In this document: positions 1 to 8,477 of the stretch, piece after piece
Numbering within the stretch: the stretch's first letter is position 1
Layout of the letters: the number at the start of each line of letters is the position of its first letter
Source of the DNA: Isoptericola halotolerans
Lineage (GTDB): Bacteria > Actinomycetota > Actinomycetes > Actinomycetales > Cellulomonadaceae
DNA length: 64,000 nt
Assembly (NCBI RefSeq): GCF_013149785.1
Contig: NZ_JABEZU010000002.1
Span: 496,001-560,000 of the forward strand
Direction: 5' to 3'
Notes under the pieces: model-generated
The model's input: only the letters and a program-made list of their open reading frames with translations
Databases searched by the model: none
What the model was told of the DNA's origin: nothing
Position numbers and translations under genes: made by a program

Positions 1-1030
1 CCGGGCCGATGTGCGGACGTCGTCGCTCGACCGGGCCGGTCTCCTGCGTCGCCACCATCGTCTGGCGCTGCCGCTGCTCTCCACGGCGGTCGACCGCCAG
101 CGGGTCGAGGGCGACGTGCTGCTGGCGAGCTCCACCGGCTGGGCGCACGGCTACCGCGGGGCCCGGCGGACGGTGGTCTACTGCCACGCTCCCGCACGGT
201 GGCTCTACCAGCGCGACCGCTACCTGGGCGTCGGGGGGAGTCTCGTGGAGCGGTCGCGGGCCACCCTGGCACGCGCCACCCTGCGGGTGCTCGACGGTCC
301 GCTGCGCGACTGGGACCGGCGTGCCGCAGAACGAGCCGACACCTACCTCGTGAACTCCTCGGTCACCCGGGACGCCGTCCGCGCGGCCTACGGGATCGAG
401 GCCGAGGTGCTCCCGCCGCCGCCGGCGCTGGCGCCGGGACCGGTCCGCGAGGTGCGCGACGGCGGGGAGCCCCTGGCCCCCGGGTACCTGTTGTGCGTGG
501 CGAGGCTGCTTCCGTACAAGAACGTGGACGTGGTCGTCGAGGCCGCCCTGGCGCTCGGGCGACGCCTCGTCGTCGTGGGCGAGGGGCCGGACCGGGCCCG
601 GCTCGAACAGCTTGCCGCGCGCGGTGAGGCGGGAGCCGTCCGGTTGGTGGGACGCGTGGACGACGCCGAGCTGCGGTGGCTCTACCAGCACGCCTCGGCG
701 CTGGTGGCGGCGTCGCACGAGGACTACGGGCTGACGCCTCTGGAGGCAGGGATGTTCGACGTGCCGGTCGCCGCGCTGCGGGGTGGCGGCTACCTCGACA
801 CCGTGCGCCCCGGCGTCAACGGGGAGTTCTTCGACGAGGTGGCGCCCGATGCCGTCGCGCTCGCGGTCGAGCGGCTGGAGGCCACCCGTTGGGACCTGAA
901 GGCGCTCCGGTCGCACCTGGCCGACTTCGGCGAACGACGCTTCACGGATCGCCTCCGGACGGTGGTGTCCGGGCTGCTCGGTGAATACCAGCAACCCGTC
1001 AGGTCCAGCAACGAGGGAGCGGCGGCGTGA
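1..1030 (+). CDS. Glycosyltransferase family 4 (5' end outside window)
   Basis: This GT-B fold sugar transferase would move a sugar from a nucleotide donor onto a membrane-linked glycan at the cytoplasmic face. The frame is open to the window edge, so the start lies upstream; about 342 residues are visible. The C-terminal donor half shows GYLLCVARLLPYKN, VVVGEGPDRARLEQL and the EX7E-type segment HEDYGLTPLEAGMFDVPVAA followed by GGYLDTV. Its stop overlaps the GTG start of the next gene by four bases (GTGA), which implies translational coupling in the polysaccharide operon. Family membership is secure; donor and acceptor sugars cannot be read from the sequence. Confidence 0.88.
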   Translation, partial: RADVRTSSLDRAGLLRRHHRLALPLLSTAVDRQRVEGDVLLASSTGWAHGYRGARRTVVYCHAPARWLYQRDRYLGVGGSLVERSRATLARATLRVLDGPLRDWDRRAAERADTYLVNSSVTRDAVRAAYGIEAEVLPPPPALAPGPVREVRDGGEPLAPGYLLCVARLLPYKNVDVVVEAALALGRRLVVVGEGPDRARLEQLAARGEAGAVRLVGRVDDAELRWLYQHASALVAASHEDYGLTPLEAGMFDVPVAALRGGGYLDTVRPGVNGEFFDEVAPDAVALAVERLEATRWDLKALRSHLADFGERRFTDRLRTVVSGLLGEYQQPVRSSNEGAAA

Positions 1031-2682
1031 CGATCCGAGAGTTCGGCAGAGTGGTCTGGACGGGGAAGTGGTACGTCCTCGGGGCGGTCATCCTGGTGAT
1101 CGCGGCGACGATGTGGTTCGCCGACCGCCAGGTGACCGAGTACCAGGCGACGACGGTGGTCCAGCTGGAGGAGAGCACGACGGGCAACGGGTCCGTCGTG
1201 GTGGGCGACGACGCCGGTCTCGTCACGTCGCCGGTGGTCGCCACGGCTGCTGACGCCGTGCTCGACCCGCCGACGTCCGCCCTGGAGAGCGTCGACGCGG
1301 TGTACGACGCCGAGACCCAGACGCTCGTCGTGTCCAGCCAGGCGAGCGACCCGCAGCGCGCGGTCGCACTGTCGAACGCGTACGCGCAGGCGCACCTCGA
1401 CCATCTGCCCACCGTCATCGAGGAGCAGGTCACGCTCCTCGACGAGCAGATCGCCGCGGTGAGCGAGCAGGTGCGCGAGGCGCGCGAGACGTTGGAGGAC
1501 GACAAGGACGACCCGGTCGCCTCGGCGCTCGAGCAGACCGGCAACGAGTCGCTGGGCGGCCTGACCTCCACCCTGACGGCGTACCTCGCCCTCGTGCGCC
1601 CCGGCTACGTCGCGGTCGAGGCGGTCTCGGCCACGCCCGTGGGTCTCGACACGACGATGATGCTCGCCGTCGCCGTGCTGGCAGGCATCGTCGCCGGGGT
1701 CGGTGCGGCGTTCCTGCGCTACGCGTTGGACATGCGGGTGCGTTCGTCCCACGAGGTGTCGTCGATCACCGAGGCCCCCGTCCTCGCCGGGCTCGCCGAC
1801 GCCCGCAAGGCGATGCGGTGGGCGAGGTCCGAGGGCACGCTCCCGGTGGCCACCCGTGTCGCCACCCCCTTCACCGAGTCCGTCCGTGAGCTGCGCACCG
1901 CCATCCAGGTGGACCTGGGCGAGCGCCAGCACGGCACCGTCGTGGTCTCCGCGGCGGACCCGCGAGCGCCCCGCGCCTTCGTCGCCGCCAACCTGGCGGC
2001 GTCGTTCGCGCTCTCCGGTCGACGGACCGTGGTGCTGTCCGGGGACCTGCGCCGACCGCAGATCGACGCCCTGCTTCCCCCGCCGGAGGGTTGGGACGGC
2101 TCCCGTGGGCAGATGCGACCCTCGATCGTCCCCAACCTCGACGTCTGCCCCATGCCGGACGTCCCGCTCGACCCGGCCGACTACCTCGCCAGCGAACGGG
2201 CCCGGGACCTGGTCGAGGCCGTGAAACGCCGCGCCGACATCGTCGTGGTGGACGCGCCCCCCGTCCTCGCTGCGGCCGATGCCACCATCCTGGGCTCGTA
2301 CGCCGACGGTGTGGTCCTCGTGGCAGAGGTCCGTCGGACCGACCGTGCGATCCTCGCGGAGGCGGCCCAGCGCCTGCGCACGAACTCGGTGCGGCTCATC
2401 GGTGTGGCGGTGGCCGGCCGGTCGGAGACGCACCGCGCCGCCTACGCGGCGACCTACGGCGACGTCGACGACGCCCGGCCCGGCCCTCGGGACGGCGCGA
2501 GCCCGTCCAGTGTCGCCAGTGCGTCGAGCGCCGAGGCCGGTGTCGGGTCGCCGGGTGGCCGCCCCGGGCCGTGGGCGCGGCTCCCGTTCGTCCCGCGGGA
2601 GGCGTCTGCCGACAGCAGCGCGGAGGACAGCGCGGCCTCCGCCTCCGGGACGGGGACGCAGCGTGCCCGCCAGACAGGGTGA
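1027..2682 (+). CDS. Chain-length determinant / BY-kinase-like protein with degenerate P-loop
   Basis: The 551-residue protein has the architecture of an actinobacterial polysaccharide co-polymerase fused to a bacterial tyrosine-kinase domain. A short cytoplasmic start is followed by a membrane segment at about 15-31, an extracytoplasmic region with a coil at about 125-160, a second membrane segment at about 210-230, and an ATPase-like domain at about 280-465. Walker B survives (IVVVDAPP, 405-412). The Walker A segment, which should read like GEGKST, is DPRAPRAFVA at 311-320 with no Lys, and Walker A' reads VVLSGDLRRP at 335-344 with its first Asp replaced by Ser. The low-complexity tail has no tyrosine cluster. 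It may set chain length without kinase activity. Confidence 0.85.
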   Translation: MTIREFGRVVWTGKWYVLGAVILVIAATMWFADRQVTEYQATTVVQLEESTTGNGSVVVGDDAGLVTSPVVATAADAVLDPPTSALESVDAVYDAETQTLVVSSQASDPQRAVALSNAYAQAHLDHLPTVIEEQVTLLDEQIAAVSEQVREARETLEDDKDDPVASALEQTGNESLGGLTSTLTAYLALVRPGYVAVEAVSATPVGLDTTMMLAVAVLAGIVAGVGAAFLRYALDMRVRSSHEVSSITEAPVLAGLADARKAMRWARSEGTLPVATRVATPFTESVRELRTAIQVDLGERQHGTVVVSAADPRAPRAFVAANLAASFALSGRRTVVLSGDLRRPQIDALLPPPEGWDGSRGQMRPSIVPNLDVCPMPDVPLDPADYLASERARDLVEAVKRRADIVVVDAPPVLAAADATILGSYADGVVLVAEVRRTDRAILAEAAQRLRTNSVRLIGVAVAGRSETHRAAYAATYGDVDDARPGPRDGASPSSVASASSAEAGVGSPGGRPGPWARLPFVPREASADSSAEDSAASASGTGTQRARQTG

Positions 2683-3868
2683 GCGCGAGCTGCCGCTGCG
2701 CGTGACGCTCGTCGGCCACTCGGCGCAGGCCTCGGGCGCCGAGCTCGCGCTGCTCAGGCTTCTCGGTGCGACCGACCCGGAGCAGGTGCAGGTCGAGGTG
2801 GTGCTGATGGAGGACGGCGAGCTGGTGCGACCGCTGGCCGAGGTGGCGCACCGGGTCGACGTGCTGCCCCTGGGCCGCACGGCCGCAGGGGTCGGACGCG
2901 CACGGCTCGGCAGCCTCGAGGCGCTGCGAGCCCTCCCCGCGGCATGCACGACGCTGTGGCGCCTGACCCGCCACCTGGCTCGTCGGAGGCCCGACGTCGT
3001 GGTGACGACGACGATGAAGGCTCACGCCCTCGGGTCGATCGCGGCACGGCTCCTGCGGATGCCGCTCGTCTGGCACGTGCACGACCGGTTCGCTCCCGAG
3101 TACCTGCCGCGGGGTGTCCTCGCGCCCCTGAGGTTCGCTGCGCGTCGGCTGCCCGTCGCGGTGGTGGCCAACTCGCGGGCCACGGCGCGGACGCTGCCGG
3201 GGGCGGCCGTCTCCGTCGCGTACCCGGGCTTTGCGCCGGAGCAGGCGCTCGACGACCCGGGTCGGCACCGCGACCCTGCCGAGCCCGTCGTGCTGCTCCT
3301 CGGCCGGGTCAGCCCGACCAAGGGACAGCTCGAGCTGGTGCGGGCGGCACCCTGGCTGATCGCCCGTCATCCCGGTCTGCGGATCCGCATGGTCGGCGCG
3401 CCGCTCTTCGGTGCCGAGGAGTACGCCCGGGCGGTGCAGCAGGAGATCGACCGGCACGTCCTGGGCGACCACGTCCGCCTGGAGGGAGCGGTCGACGACC
3501 CGAGCGCGCTGATCGACGCGGCCACCGTCCTCGTGCACGCGTCCCCCGTGCCGGAGCCCTTCGGCCAGGTGGTCGTCGAGGCGATGGTCCGCGGGCTGCC
3601 GGTGGTCGCCACCGAGGCCGGCGGTGTGCCGGAGATCCTGGTGCCCGACGGCGGTGCACCGCTCGGGCTGCTCGTCCCTCCCGGCGACGTGGAGGCGCTC
3701 GCCGTTGCTGTCGCGGAGGTCCTCGACGACCCGGCGGGAGCACGGCGGCGTGCTGCGGCGGCGCACGCCTCCGCCGTCGAGCGCTTTGCCGTGGCAGCAG
3801 CCGCGGACGTCGTCACCGAGGTCTGGCGGCGGGCGGGCGCATCAGGCCACCGAGCACCTCGCGCATGA
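2663..3868 (+). CDS. Glycosyltransferase family 4
   Basis: This is a GT-B sugar transferase of about 401 residues. The acceptor half begins LRVTLVGHSAQASGAELALL, with the glycine-containing loop typical of GT4, and contains VWHVHDR. The donor half has VLLLGRVSPTKGQLELV and the E-X7-E motif in EPFGQVVVEAMVRGLPVV (first Glu near residue 298), followed by EAGGVPEI. I chose GTG at 2663, which overlaps the preceding gene by 20 bases; GTG at 2702 is also possible. The 3' end runs 56 bp into the convergent gene on the other strand. It probably adds one sugar of the repeat unit; substrate unknown. Confidence 0.85.
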   Translation: MPARQGERELPLRVTLVGHSAQASGAELALLRLLGATDPEQVQVEVVLMEDGELVRPLAEVAHRVDVLPLGRTAAGVGRARLGSLEALRALPAACTTLWRLTRHLARRRPDVVVTTTMKAHALGSIAARLLRMPLVWHVHDRFAPEYLPRGVLAPLRFAARRLPVAVVANSRATARTLPGAAVSVAYPGFAPEQALDDPGRHRDPAEPVVLLLGRVSPTKGQLELVRAAPWLIARHPGLRIRMVGAPLFGAEEYARAVQQEIDRHVLGDHVRLEGAVDDPSALIDAATVLVHASPVPEPFGQVVVEAMVRGLPVVATEAGGVPEILVPDGGAPLGLLVPPGDVEALAVAVAEVLDDPAGARRRAAAAHASAVERFAVAAAADVVTEVWRRAGASGHRAPRA

Positions 3869-5015
3869 GCGCTGCCTGACTGTCCCAGGTCGGGAGCCCG
3901 GACGGGATCTCCTCGGCCTCCTCCCCGGAGGTGCCGGGTGAGGTGGCGGTGTGCACGACGACGGCGGGGAAGCTCTCGGCCGGGACCGCGCGGACGAGGG
4001 GGTCGCCAGCCTCCCGGAACCCGGCGACCGGGGTCGCCACCACGGGACGGCGTGCCGCGCGGTACTCGTAGAGCTTGATGGGGTCGAGGCTGTCCGTGAA
4101 CCTGTCCACCACGTGCGGCACGACGAGGACGTCCGCGCTGCGTGCGTACGCCGGCACCTGCCCATGGGGTCGCGGACCCATCAGCTCGGCTCCCGCCCTC
4201 ACCAGGCGCGTCCGCTCCTCGGCCTGGAGGGCGTCCGGGCCGAGCAGGACCAACCGTGCTCCGGCACGGACCAGGTCCTGCGCCGTGCGGGCACAGAGGT
4301 CGACGTCGAGGCGGTCGGCGTGCAGGGTCCCGACGTAGAGCGCGACGGGCCCCGTCGCGAGGTCGTGAGGCCTCTCCAGGGGCCCACGGTAGGAGCCGAC
4401 GTCCACGCCGTTCGTGAGCAGCACGATGTCGGGCCGCACGGCGCCCTTGTCCCTGACGAGGGCGGGCGAGCAGGCGGTGACGGCGCGGGACTCGGTGAGC
4501 AACCGGTGCTCGGCGGCGGTCAGCCGCGCGTTCTCCTCGGGTGATCGGCGTGCCGCGAGCCAGTCGTCGGTGAGGTCGTACAGCACCGGGGCGTCGGTCA
4601 GGTCGAGGGCGTGCACCGCGGAGATGTCGTTGACCCACACGGCCGTCACCGGCCCCTGGTGCGCCGCCGTCCGCAGCGCCGCGCGAGCCCGGCGCCGGTC
4701 ACCGTGGGGGTCCAGCCGCCGCGGCCACCACTTGGTCGGCTGGTAGGTCCTGAGCCGCGTGACGTCCCCGTCCTCGAGGTCACCGTTCCCCCCGCGCACC
4801 GGGTGGTCGACGCGACGGCGCCCGCGGCCTGGCCGCGGCAGCCGGCCGTGGAGCGCGGCGTGCAGGGGGTCTGCGGGCGGCTCGACGAAGAGGACCGCCA
4901 GGTCGGCGTCCGCGGCCAGCAGGCGCGAGACCAGGTGCTGGTTGCGGCGCCAGACGTCGTCCCACGGCTCCAGGGAGTACACCACGACGATCCTGCGCTC
5001 CGGCTCCGGCCTCAC
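3813..5015 (-). CDS. Glycosyltransferase family 1/4
   Basis: This 400-residue GT-B protein begins with GTG at 5015 (VRPEPERRIVVVYSLEPWDDV). It has a WRRNQHLVSRLL helix, a VLYDLTDDW segment, LLTNGVD, and in the C-terminal half the donor-site stretch DPIKLYEYRAARRPVVATPV, which is typical of surface-polysaccharide glycosyltransferases. Its start overlaps the stop of the upstream gene by four bases (GTGA), making it the last gene of a five-gene minus-strand operon running 10474 to 3813. Its 3' end overlaps the convergent plus-strand glycosyltransferase by 56 bp. Substrate unknown. Confidence 0.85.
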   Translation of the reverse strand: MRPEPERRIVVVYSLEPWDDVWRRNQHLVSRLLAADADLAVLFVEPPADPLHAALHGRLPRPGRGRRRVDHPVRGGNGDLEDGDVTRLRTYQPTKWWPRRLDPHGDRRRARAALRTAAHQGPVTAVWVNDISAVHALDLTDAPVLYDLTDDWLAARRSPEENARLTAAEHRLLTESRAVTACSPALVRDKGAVRPDIVLLTNGVDVGSYRGPLERPHDLATGPVALYVGTLHADRLDVDLCARTAQDLVRAGARLVLLGPDALQAEERTRLVRAGAELMGPRPHGQVPAYARSADVLVVPHVVDRFTDSLDPIKLYEYRAARRPVVATPVAGFREAGDPLVRAVPAESFPAVVVHTATSPGTSGEEAEEIPSGLPTWDSQAALMREVLGGLMRPPAARPR

Positions 5016-6016
5016 AGCAGCTCCTCGTAGACGTCGGCCGTCCCGGCCACCTGGGCCGCGAGGGTGTAGCGAGCGCGTTGCCGCGCCGCGGCCGCCCGGC
5101 CGTAGGCGGCACGCCCGGCGTCGTCGGCGGCGAGCGCCCGGAGCCGGTCGCCCGCCGTCGCGGCGTCGCCCGGGGGGAAGAGTGCGCGGTCGTCGAGCCC
5201 GGCGAGCAGCTCGGTGTGTCCGCCCGCGTCCGCCGCGACGACGGGCAGGGCGTGCGCCATCGCCTCGAGCACGCTGAGTCCGAGGCCTTCGACCGGGCAC
5301 GGCGCCAGGAGGATGCCGGCGCTTCCGAGCAGCTCGTCCACGTCCGCGCGGTGGCCGAGCAGCTCGGCGCGCAGCCCCAGGCGGTCGGCCAGCGCGGCGA
5401 GCTCGGCGGCCTGCGAGCCGGTGCCGGCCACCTGCAGCCGCCACCCGTGGTGCAGCATCCCCGAGGACGCGACGGCTCGGAGCGCGACGTCGGTCGCCTT
5501 CTCCGGCTCGAGGCGCTGCAGCACCAGCACCACCCGTTCCTGCTCGGCCGTCGAGGGTGCGACGTCCACGCCCGGGTAGACGACGGTCGTCGGGCCGTCG
5601 ACGTGGTCGGCGACGTAGCGCGACACGGCGATCTGCGCCTGGACCGCATGCCGGGCGAGACGTGCCACGAACGGCCCGGTGCGACCGCTGCCGCGCGGCG
5701 CCGCGAAGTGGCGGGTGGCCACCACGGCCGGCCGGTGCCGTGCCCAGGGCACGAGACCGGCGGCGATCTCGGCAGCGGTCATGTGCACGTGCACGACGTC
5801 GGCGCCCCGACCGTGACCGGCCAGCCGCCGGGCCACCTCCGGGACGGTCCGGGCCTCCAGGTGCCGCACCCCGTCCAGCTCGCGACGCATGTCGTCGGCC
5901 GCCCCGCCGACGACCGTGACGTCGTCGCCGTGGTGGGCCTGTGCCCGCGCCAGTCGTGCGACGTGCCGCTCGACGCCCGCGAACCCGTCCGACCTGACGG
6001 CGTGCACGATCCTCAT
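5012..6016 (-). CDS. Glycosyltransferase family 4
   Basis: This is a compact GT4 enzyme of 334 residues. It starts at ATG 6016 (MRIVHAVRSDGFAGVERHVARLA), a start fixed by the ATGA overlap with the upstream stop. The N-terminal FAGVERHV loop is the usual GT4 glycine-rich acceptor and nucleotide loop. The C-terminal half has VVLVLQRLEPEKATDVAL and the E-X7-E segment PVEGLGLSVLEAMAHALPVVAADAGG. It is the fourth gene of the minus-strand operon and is coupled to its neighbours at both ends. Sugar specificity cannot be inferred. Confidence 0.87.
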   Translation of the reverse strand: MRIVHAVRSDGFAGVERHVARLARAQAHHGDDVTVVGGAADDMRRELDGVRHLEARTVPEVARRLAGHGRGADVVHVHMTAAEIAAGLVPWARHRPAVVATRHFAAPRGSGRTGPFVARLARHAVQAQIAVSRYVADHVDGPTTVVYPGVDVAPSTAEQERVVLVLQRLEPEKATDVALRAVASSGMLHHGWRLQVAGTGSQAAELAALADRLGLRAELLGHRADVDELLGSAGILLAPCPVEGLGLSVLEAMAHALPVVAADAGGHTELLAGLDDRALFPPGDAATAGDRLRALAADDAGRAAYGRAAAARQRARYTLAAQVAGTADVYEELL

Positions 6017-7140
6017 CGCGACCCGCCGCCGTCCGCGGTGCTCAGCCCGCGCAGGACCGTCAGGTACCGGGCCGCGACCTCGTCCCAGGACCATCGTTCG
6101 GCCGCCTCGCGGGCCGCAGTGCGGAACGAGCCCTGCCCGTGCCGGAGCACGGACTCCAGCGCCGAGGCGACCGCGAGCGCGTCGGCGGGCACGATCCGGC
6201 CGGTGGCGTCGGTGACGACGTCCGGGACGACGCCGACCGGCGTGGACACCACCGGGAGCCCCGTGGCGAGCGCCTCGAGGTAGACGAGGCCGAACGACTC
6301 GTAGGCGCTCGGCAGGCAGAAGACGTCCGCGGCGTGCAGCGCCTCGCGGACGTCGGGCACCGGGCCGGTGAAGGTGCATCGGTCGGCGACCCCGGCCCGG
6401 GTGGCACGCTGCCGTGCCGTCGCGACCATCCGGGGATCGCCCCCGACGACCAGGAGCCGTGCCCCGCGGACGTGCGCGAGAGCCTCCAGGACCAGGGGCA
6501 GTCCCTTGCGGTCGTGCTCGTTGCCGACGAAGAGCACCACCCGGTCCTGCGGCGCGTACCCGAGGCGGGCGCGTGCCGCCGAGCGCTCACCGTCCGTGGG
6601 CGGCCGGAAGCGCTCGAGGTCGACCCCGTTGCCCACGACGGTGGTCGCGGTGGCGAGGCGCGGGTACACCTCGCCCAGCAGCCGGTCCTCGGTCGAGCTG
6701 AGGTTCACCACGAGCCGGTGGGTGCGGCTGCGGAAGCGGTGCCGGTCGCGGGCGACGACGAACAGGTGCATGGGGTTGCGGAGCATCCTCCAGCGCGCTC
6801 GGCCGCGGTCACGCATGGCGGCCTGCAGGATGCCGTGGTTGACGTAGACGTCCCCGGCCAGGGCGTCGTTGTGGCACAGGGCCACCGCCCCGGGCACGGA
6901 CCGGCAGTACCGGCGAGCGAGGACGGAGCCGACCGTGGAGAACCAGACGACCCTCGCGAGCAGGGTGAGCCGGCCACGCAGGCTGGTCGACACGGGGGGC
7001 AGCCAGCCGCCGGCCGCGTCCGCCAGGGTGAACCGACGGGTCTCCACCCCGGCCCGGTGCCAGGCGGCCTCCAGGTCGGCGGCGACGCCGCCCACCCCGG
7101 TCCCTGCGCCGATCTCCGGGCAGATCTGGACGACGATCAC
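6013..7140 (-). CDS. Glycosyltransferase family 4
   Basis: This 375-residue GT-B glycosyltransferase starts at GTG 7140 (MIVVQICPEIGAGTGVGGVAADLE), where GTGA overlaps the upstream stop. The GTGVGGVAADLE loop, the segment VVGNGVDLERFRPP, the donor-half start VVLFVGNEHDRKGLPLVLEAL and the E-X7-E motif in YESFGLVYLEALATGLPVV all fit GT4. It lies directly downstream of the polymerase/ligase gene, so it probably assembles or finishes the repeat unit that the membrane protein handles. Specificity unknown. Confidence 0.87.
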   Translation of the reverse strand: MIVVQICPEIGAGTGVGGVAADLEAAWHRAGVETRRFTLADAAGGWLPPVSTSLRGRLTLLARVVWFSTVGSVLARRYCRSVPGAVALCHNDALAGDVYVNHGILQAAMRDRGRARWRMLRNPMHLFVVARDRHRFRSRTHRLVVNLSSTEDRLLGEVYPRLATATTVVGNGVDLERFRPPTDGERSAARARLGYAPQDRVVLFVGNEHDRKGLPLVLEALAHVRGARLLVVGGDPRMVATARQRATRAGVADRCTFTGPVPDVREALHAADVFCLPSAYESFGLVYLEALATGLPVVSTPVGVVPDVVTDATGRIVPADALAVASALESVLRHGQGSFRTAAREAAERWSWDEVAARYLTVLRGLSTADGGGSR

Positions 7141-8477
7141 GGCTGTCCCAGCAGGGCCGGTGGGCGGCCGGCTCGCTCGACGACGGGCGTCGGGACGGCC
7201 TGCTCCACGTCGTCGGCGCGTGCCGCCGCTCCGAGGCAGATGCCGGCGATCAGGTACGGGACCGAGACGCTGACGGCCACCCAGAACAGGTCGAGCTGGC
7301 CCTGCACCAGGCGTGAGGCGAGGACGGCGAACGCGAGGGTCCCGTAGTCGGGGCGGACCCGCCACAGGACGACCAGGCCGCCGATCTGCAGGACGAGGAA
7401 CGCCGCGAGGCCGATCACGCCGGTCGAGCTGAGGACCTCGAGCTCGGCGTTCGGGGGCTGGAAGGAGTAGTGCTCCCCGGTGGTCCACCATCGCAGGCCC
7501 ACCCCGACGAGCGGGTTCTCCCGCCAGACCTCGATCGCCTGGTCGAACCAGGTCAGGCGTTGGAACGTCGAGTTGAACGCGTTGCCCTCCTCCACCTGCT
7601 CGCGGACGAGGGTCAGCACCGCGATGCAGGCGATCACGACCGGCGCGAGGATCCAGGGGGTGTGCCGGACGCCCTGGCCGCGGCGGAAGAGCACGATGAC
7701 GACGGCGACGGCGAGGCTCACGTAGGCCTGCCGCGCCTGGGTGGCGGCGACGGCCGCCGTGAGCACCGTGAACGCCGTGTAGCTCGTCCAGCGTGGCCAG
7801 CGCATCCAGCGGGGGCGCGCGTAGACGACGGTGGCGGCGAAGGCGAGGAGCGTCCCGATGAAGTTCTTGTGCATGCCGTAGGGCCAGTGCAGGTAGACGG
7901 GCCCGGTGTTGCCGACGGCGAGCTGCAGGGCGCCGAAGGCGAGGGTGAGGGCGGCGATGACGAGGCAGGCGCCGACGAGCAGCGTCATGCCGCGCGCCGC
8001 GTAGCCGGAGCGTCCGACAGCCCACCCGACGACGAGCGCGCCGCCCACGAGGAGCCAGGCGTGGAACCACTCGACCGTGTTGGCGAGGTAGGGGTTGACG
8101 ATCACGGTGAACAGGCTGGCCGCCTGGTAGACCGCGCTGAGCCAGAGCATGGTCCGCATCGCCGGGCTGTACGGGCGGTGCCCGAGCAGGAGCGCGAACC
8201 AGAAGGCGCCGAAGATCGCGACGTCGCTCAGCGAGAGGTCCACCCCGCTCGCCCCGACGCGTTCGACGACGACGACGGCGGGGATCGCCAGCAGGGGGAC
8301 GGCGACGGGTTCGTACACGGTCAGGGCGACGAGCAGCAGGGCCAGCGCGCCGACGACGGCGAGCGGGCCGGAGAGCACCGTCAGGGCACCGAGCAGCACC
8401 AGGCAGGTGACGACGGCCGCCGTGGCCAGGGCGGCACGAGCGGCTCGGGAGACGTCGCGGGTGGTCGGCGGCGTCAC
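7137..8477 (-). CDS. O-antigen polymerase/ligase-like membrane protein (Wzy/WaaL type)
   Basis: This 446-residue polytopic membrane protein has roughly ten to twelve hydrophobic segments, starting at about residue 10 with AARAALATAAVVTCLVLLGA. The large extracytoplasmic loop late in the protein carries the Wzy_C-like pattern around FNSTFQRLTWFDQAIEVW followed by NPLVGVGLRWW, with Arg and Trp placed as in O-antigen ligases and polymerases. The start GTG 8477 overlaps the upstream stop (GTGA). In the family such proteins polymerise lipid-linked repeat units or ligate glycans outside the membrane. Sequence alone does not tell polymerase from ligase. Confidence 0.8.
   Translation of the reverse strand: MTPPTTRDVSRAARAALATAAVVTCLVLLGALTVLSGPLAVVGALALLLVALTVYEPVAVPLLAIPAVVVVERVGASGVDLSLSDVAIFGAFWFALLLGHRPYSPAMRTMLWLSAVYQAASLFTVIVNPYLANTVEWFHAWLLVGGALVVGWAVGRSGYAARGMTLLVGACLVIAALTLAFGALQLAVGNTGPVYLHWPYGMHKNFIGTLLAFAATVVYARPRWMRWPRWTSYTAFTVLTAAVAATQARQAYVSLAVAVVIVLFRRGQGVRHTPWILAPVVIACIAVLTLVREQVEEGNAFNSTFQRLTWFDQAIEVWRENPLVGVGLRWWTTGEHYSFQPPNAELEVLSSTGVIGLAAFLVLQIGGLVVLWRVRPDYGTLAFAVLASRLVQGQLDLFWVAVSVSVPYLIAGICLGAAARADDVEQAVPTPVVERAGRPPALLGQP

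Noticed and set aside
3901-4000. Possible hairpin in the 3' region between the convergent glycosyltransferases
   Set aside because: The region is coding for the minus-strand gene, and the pairing is short and imperfect.
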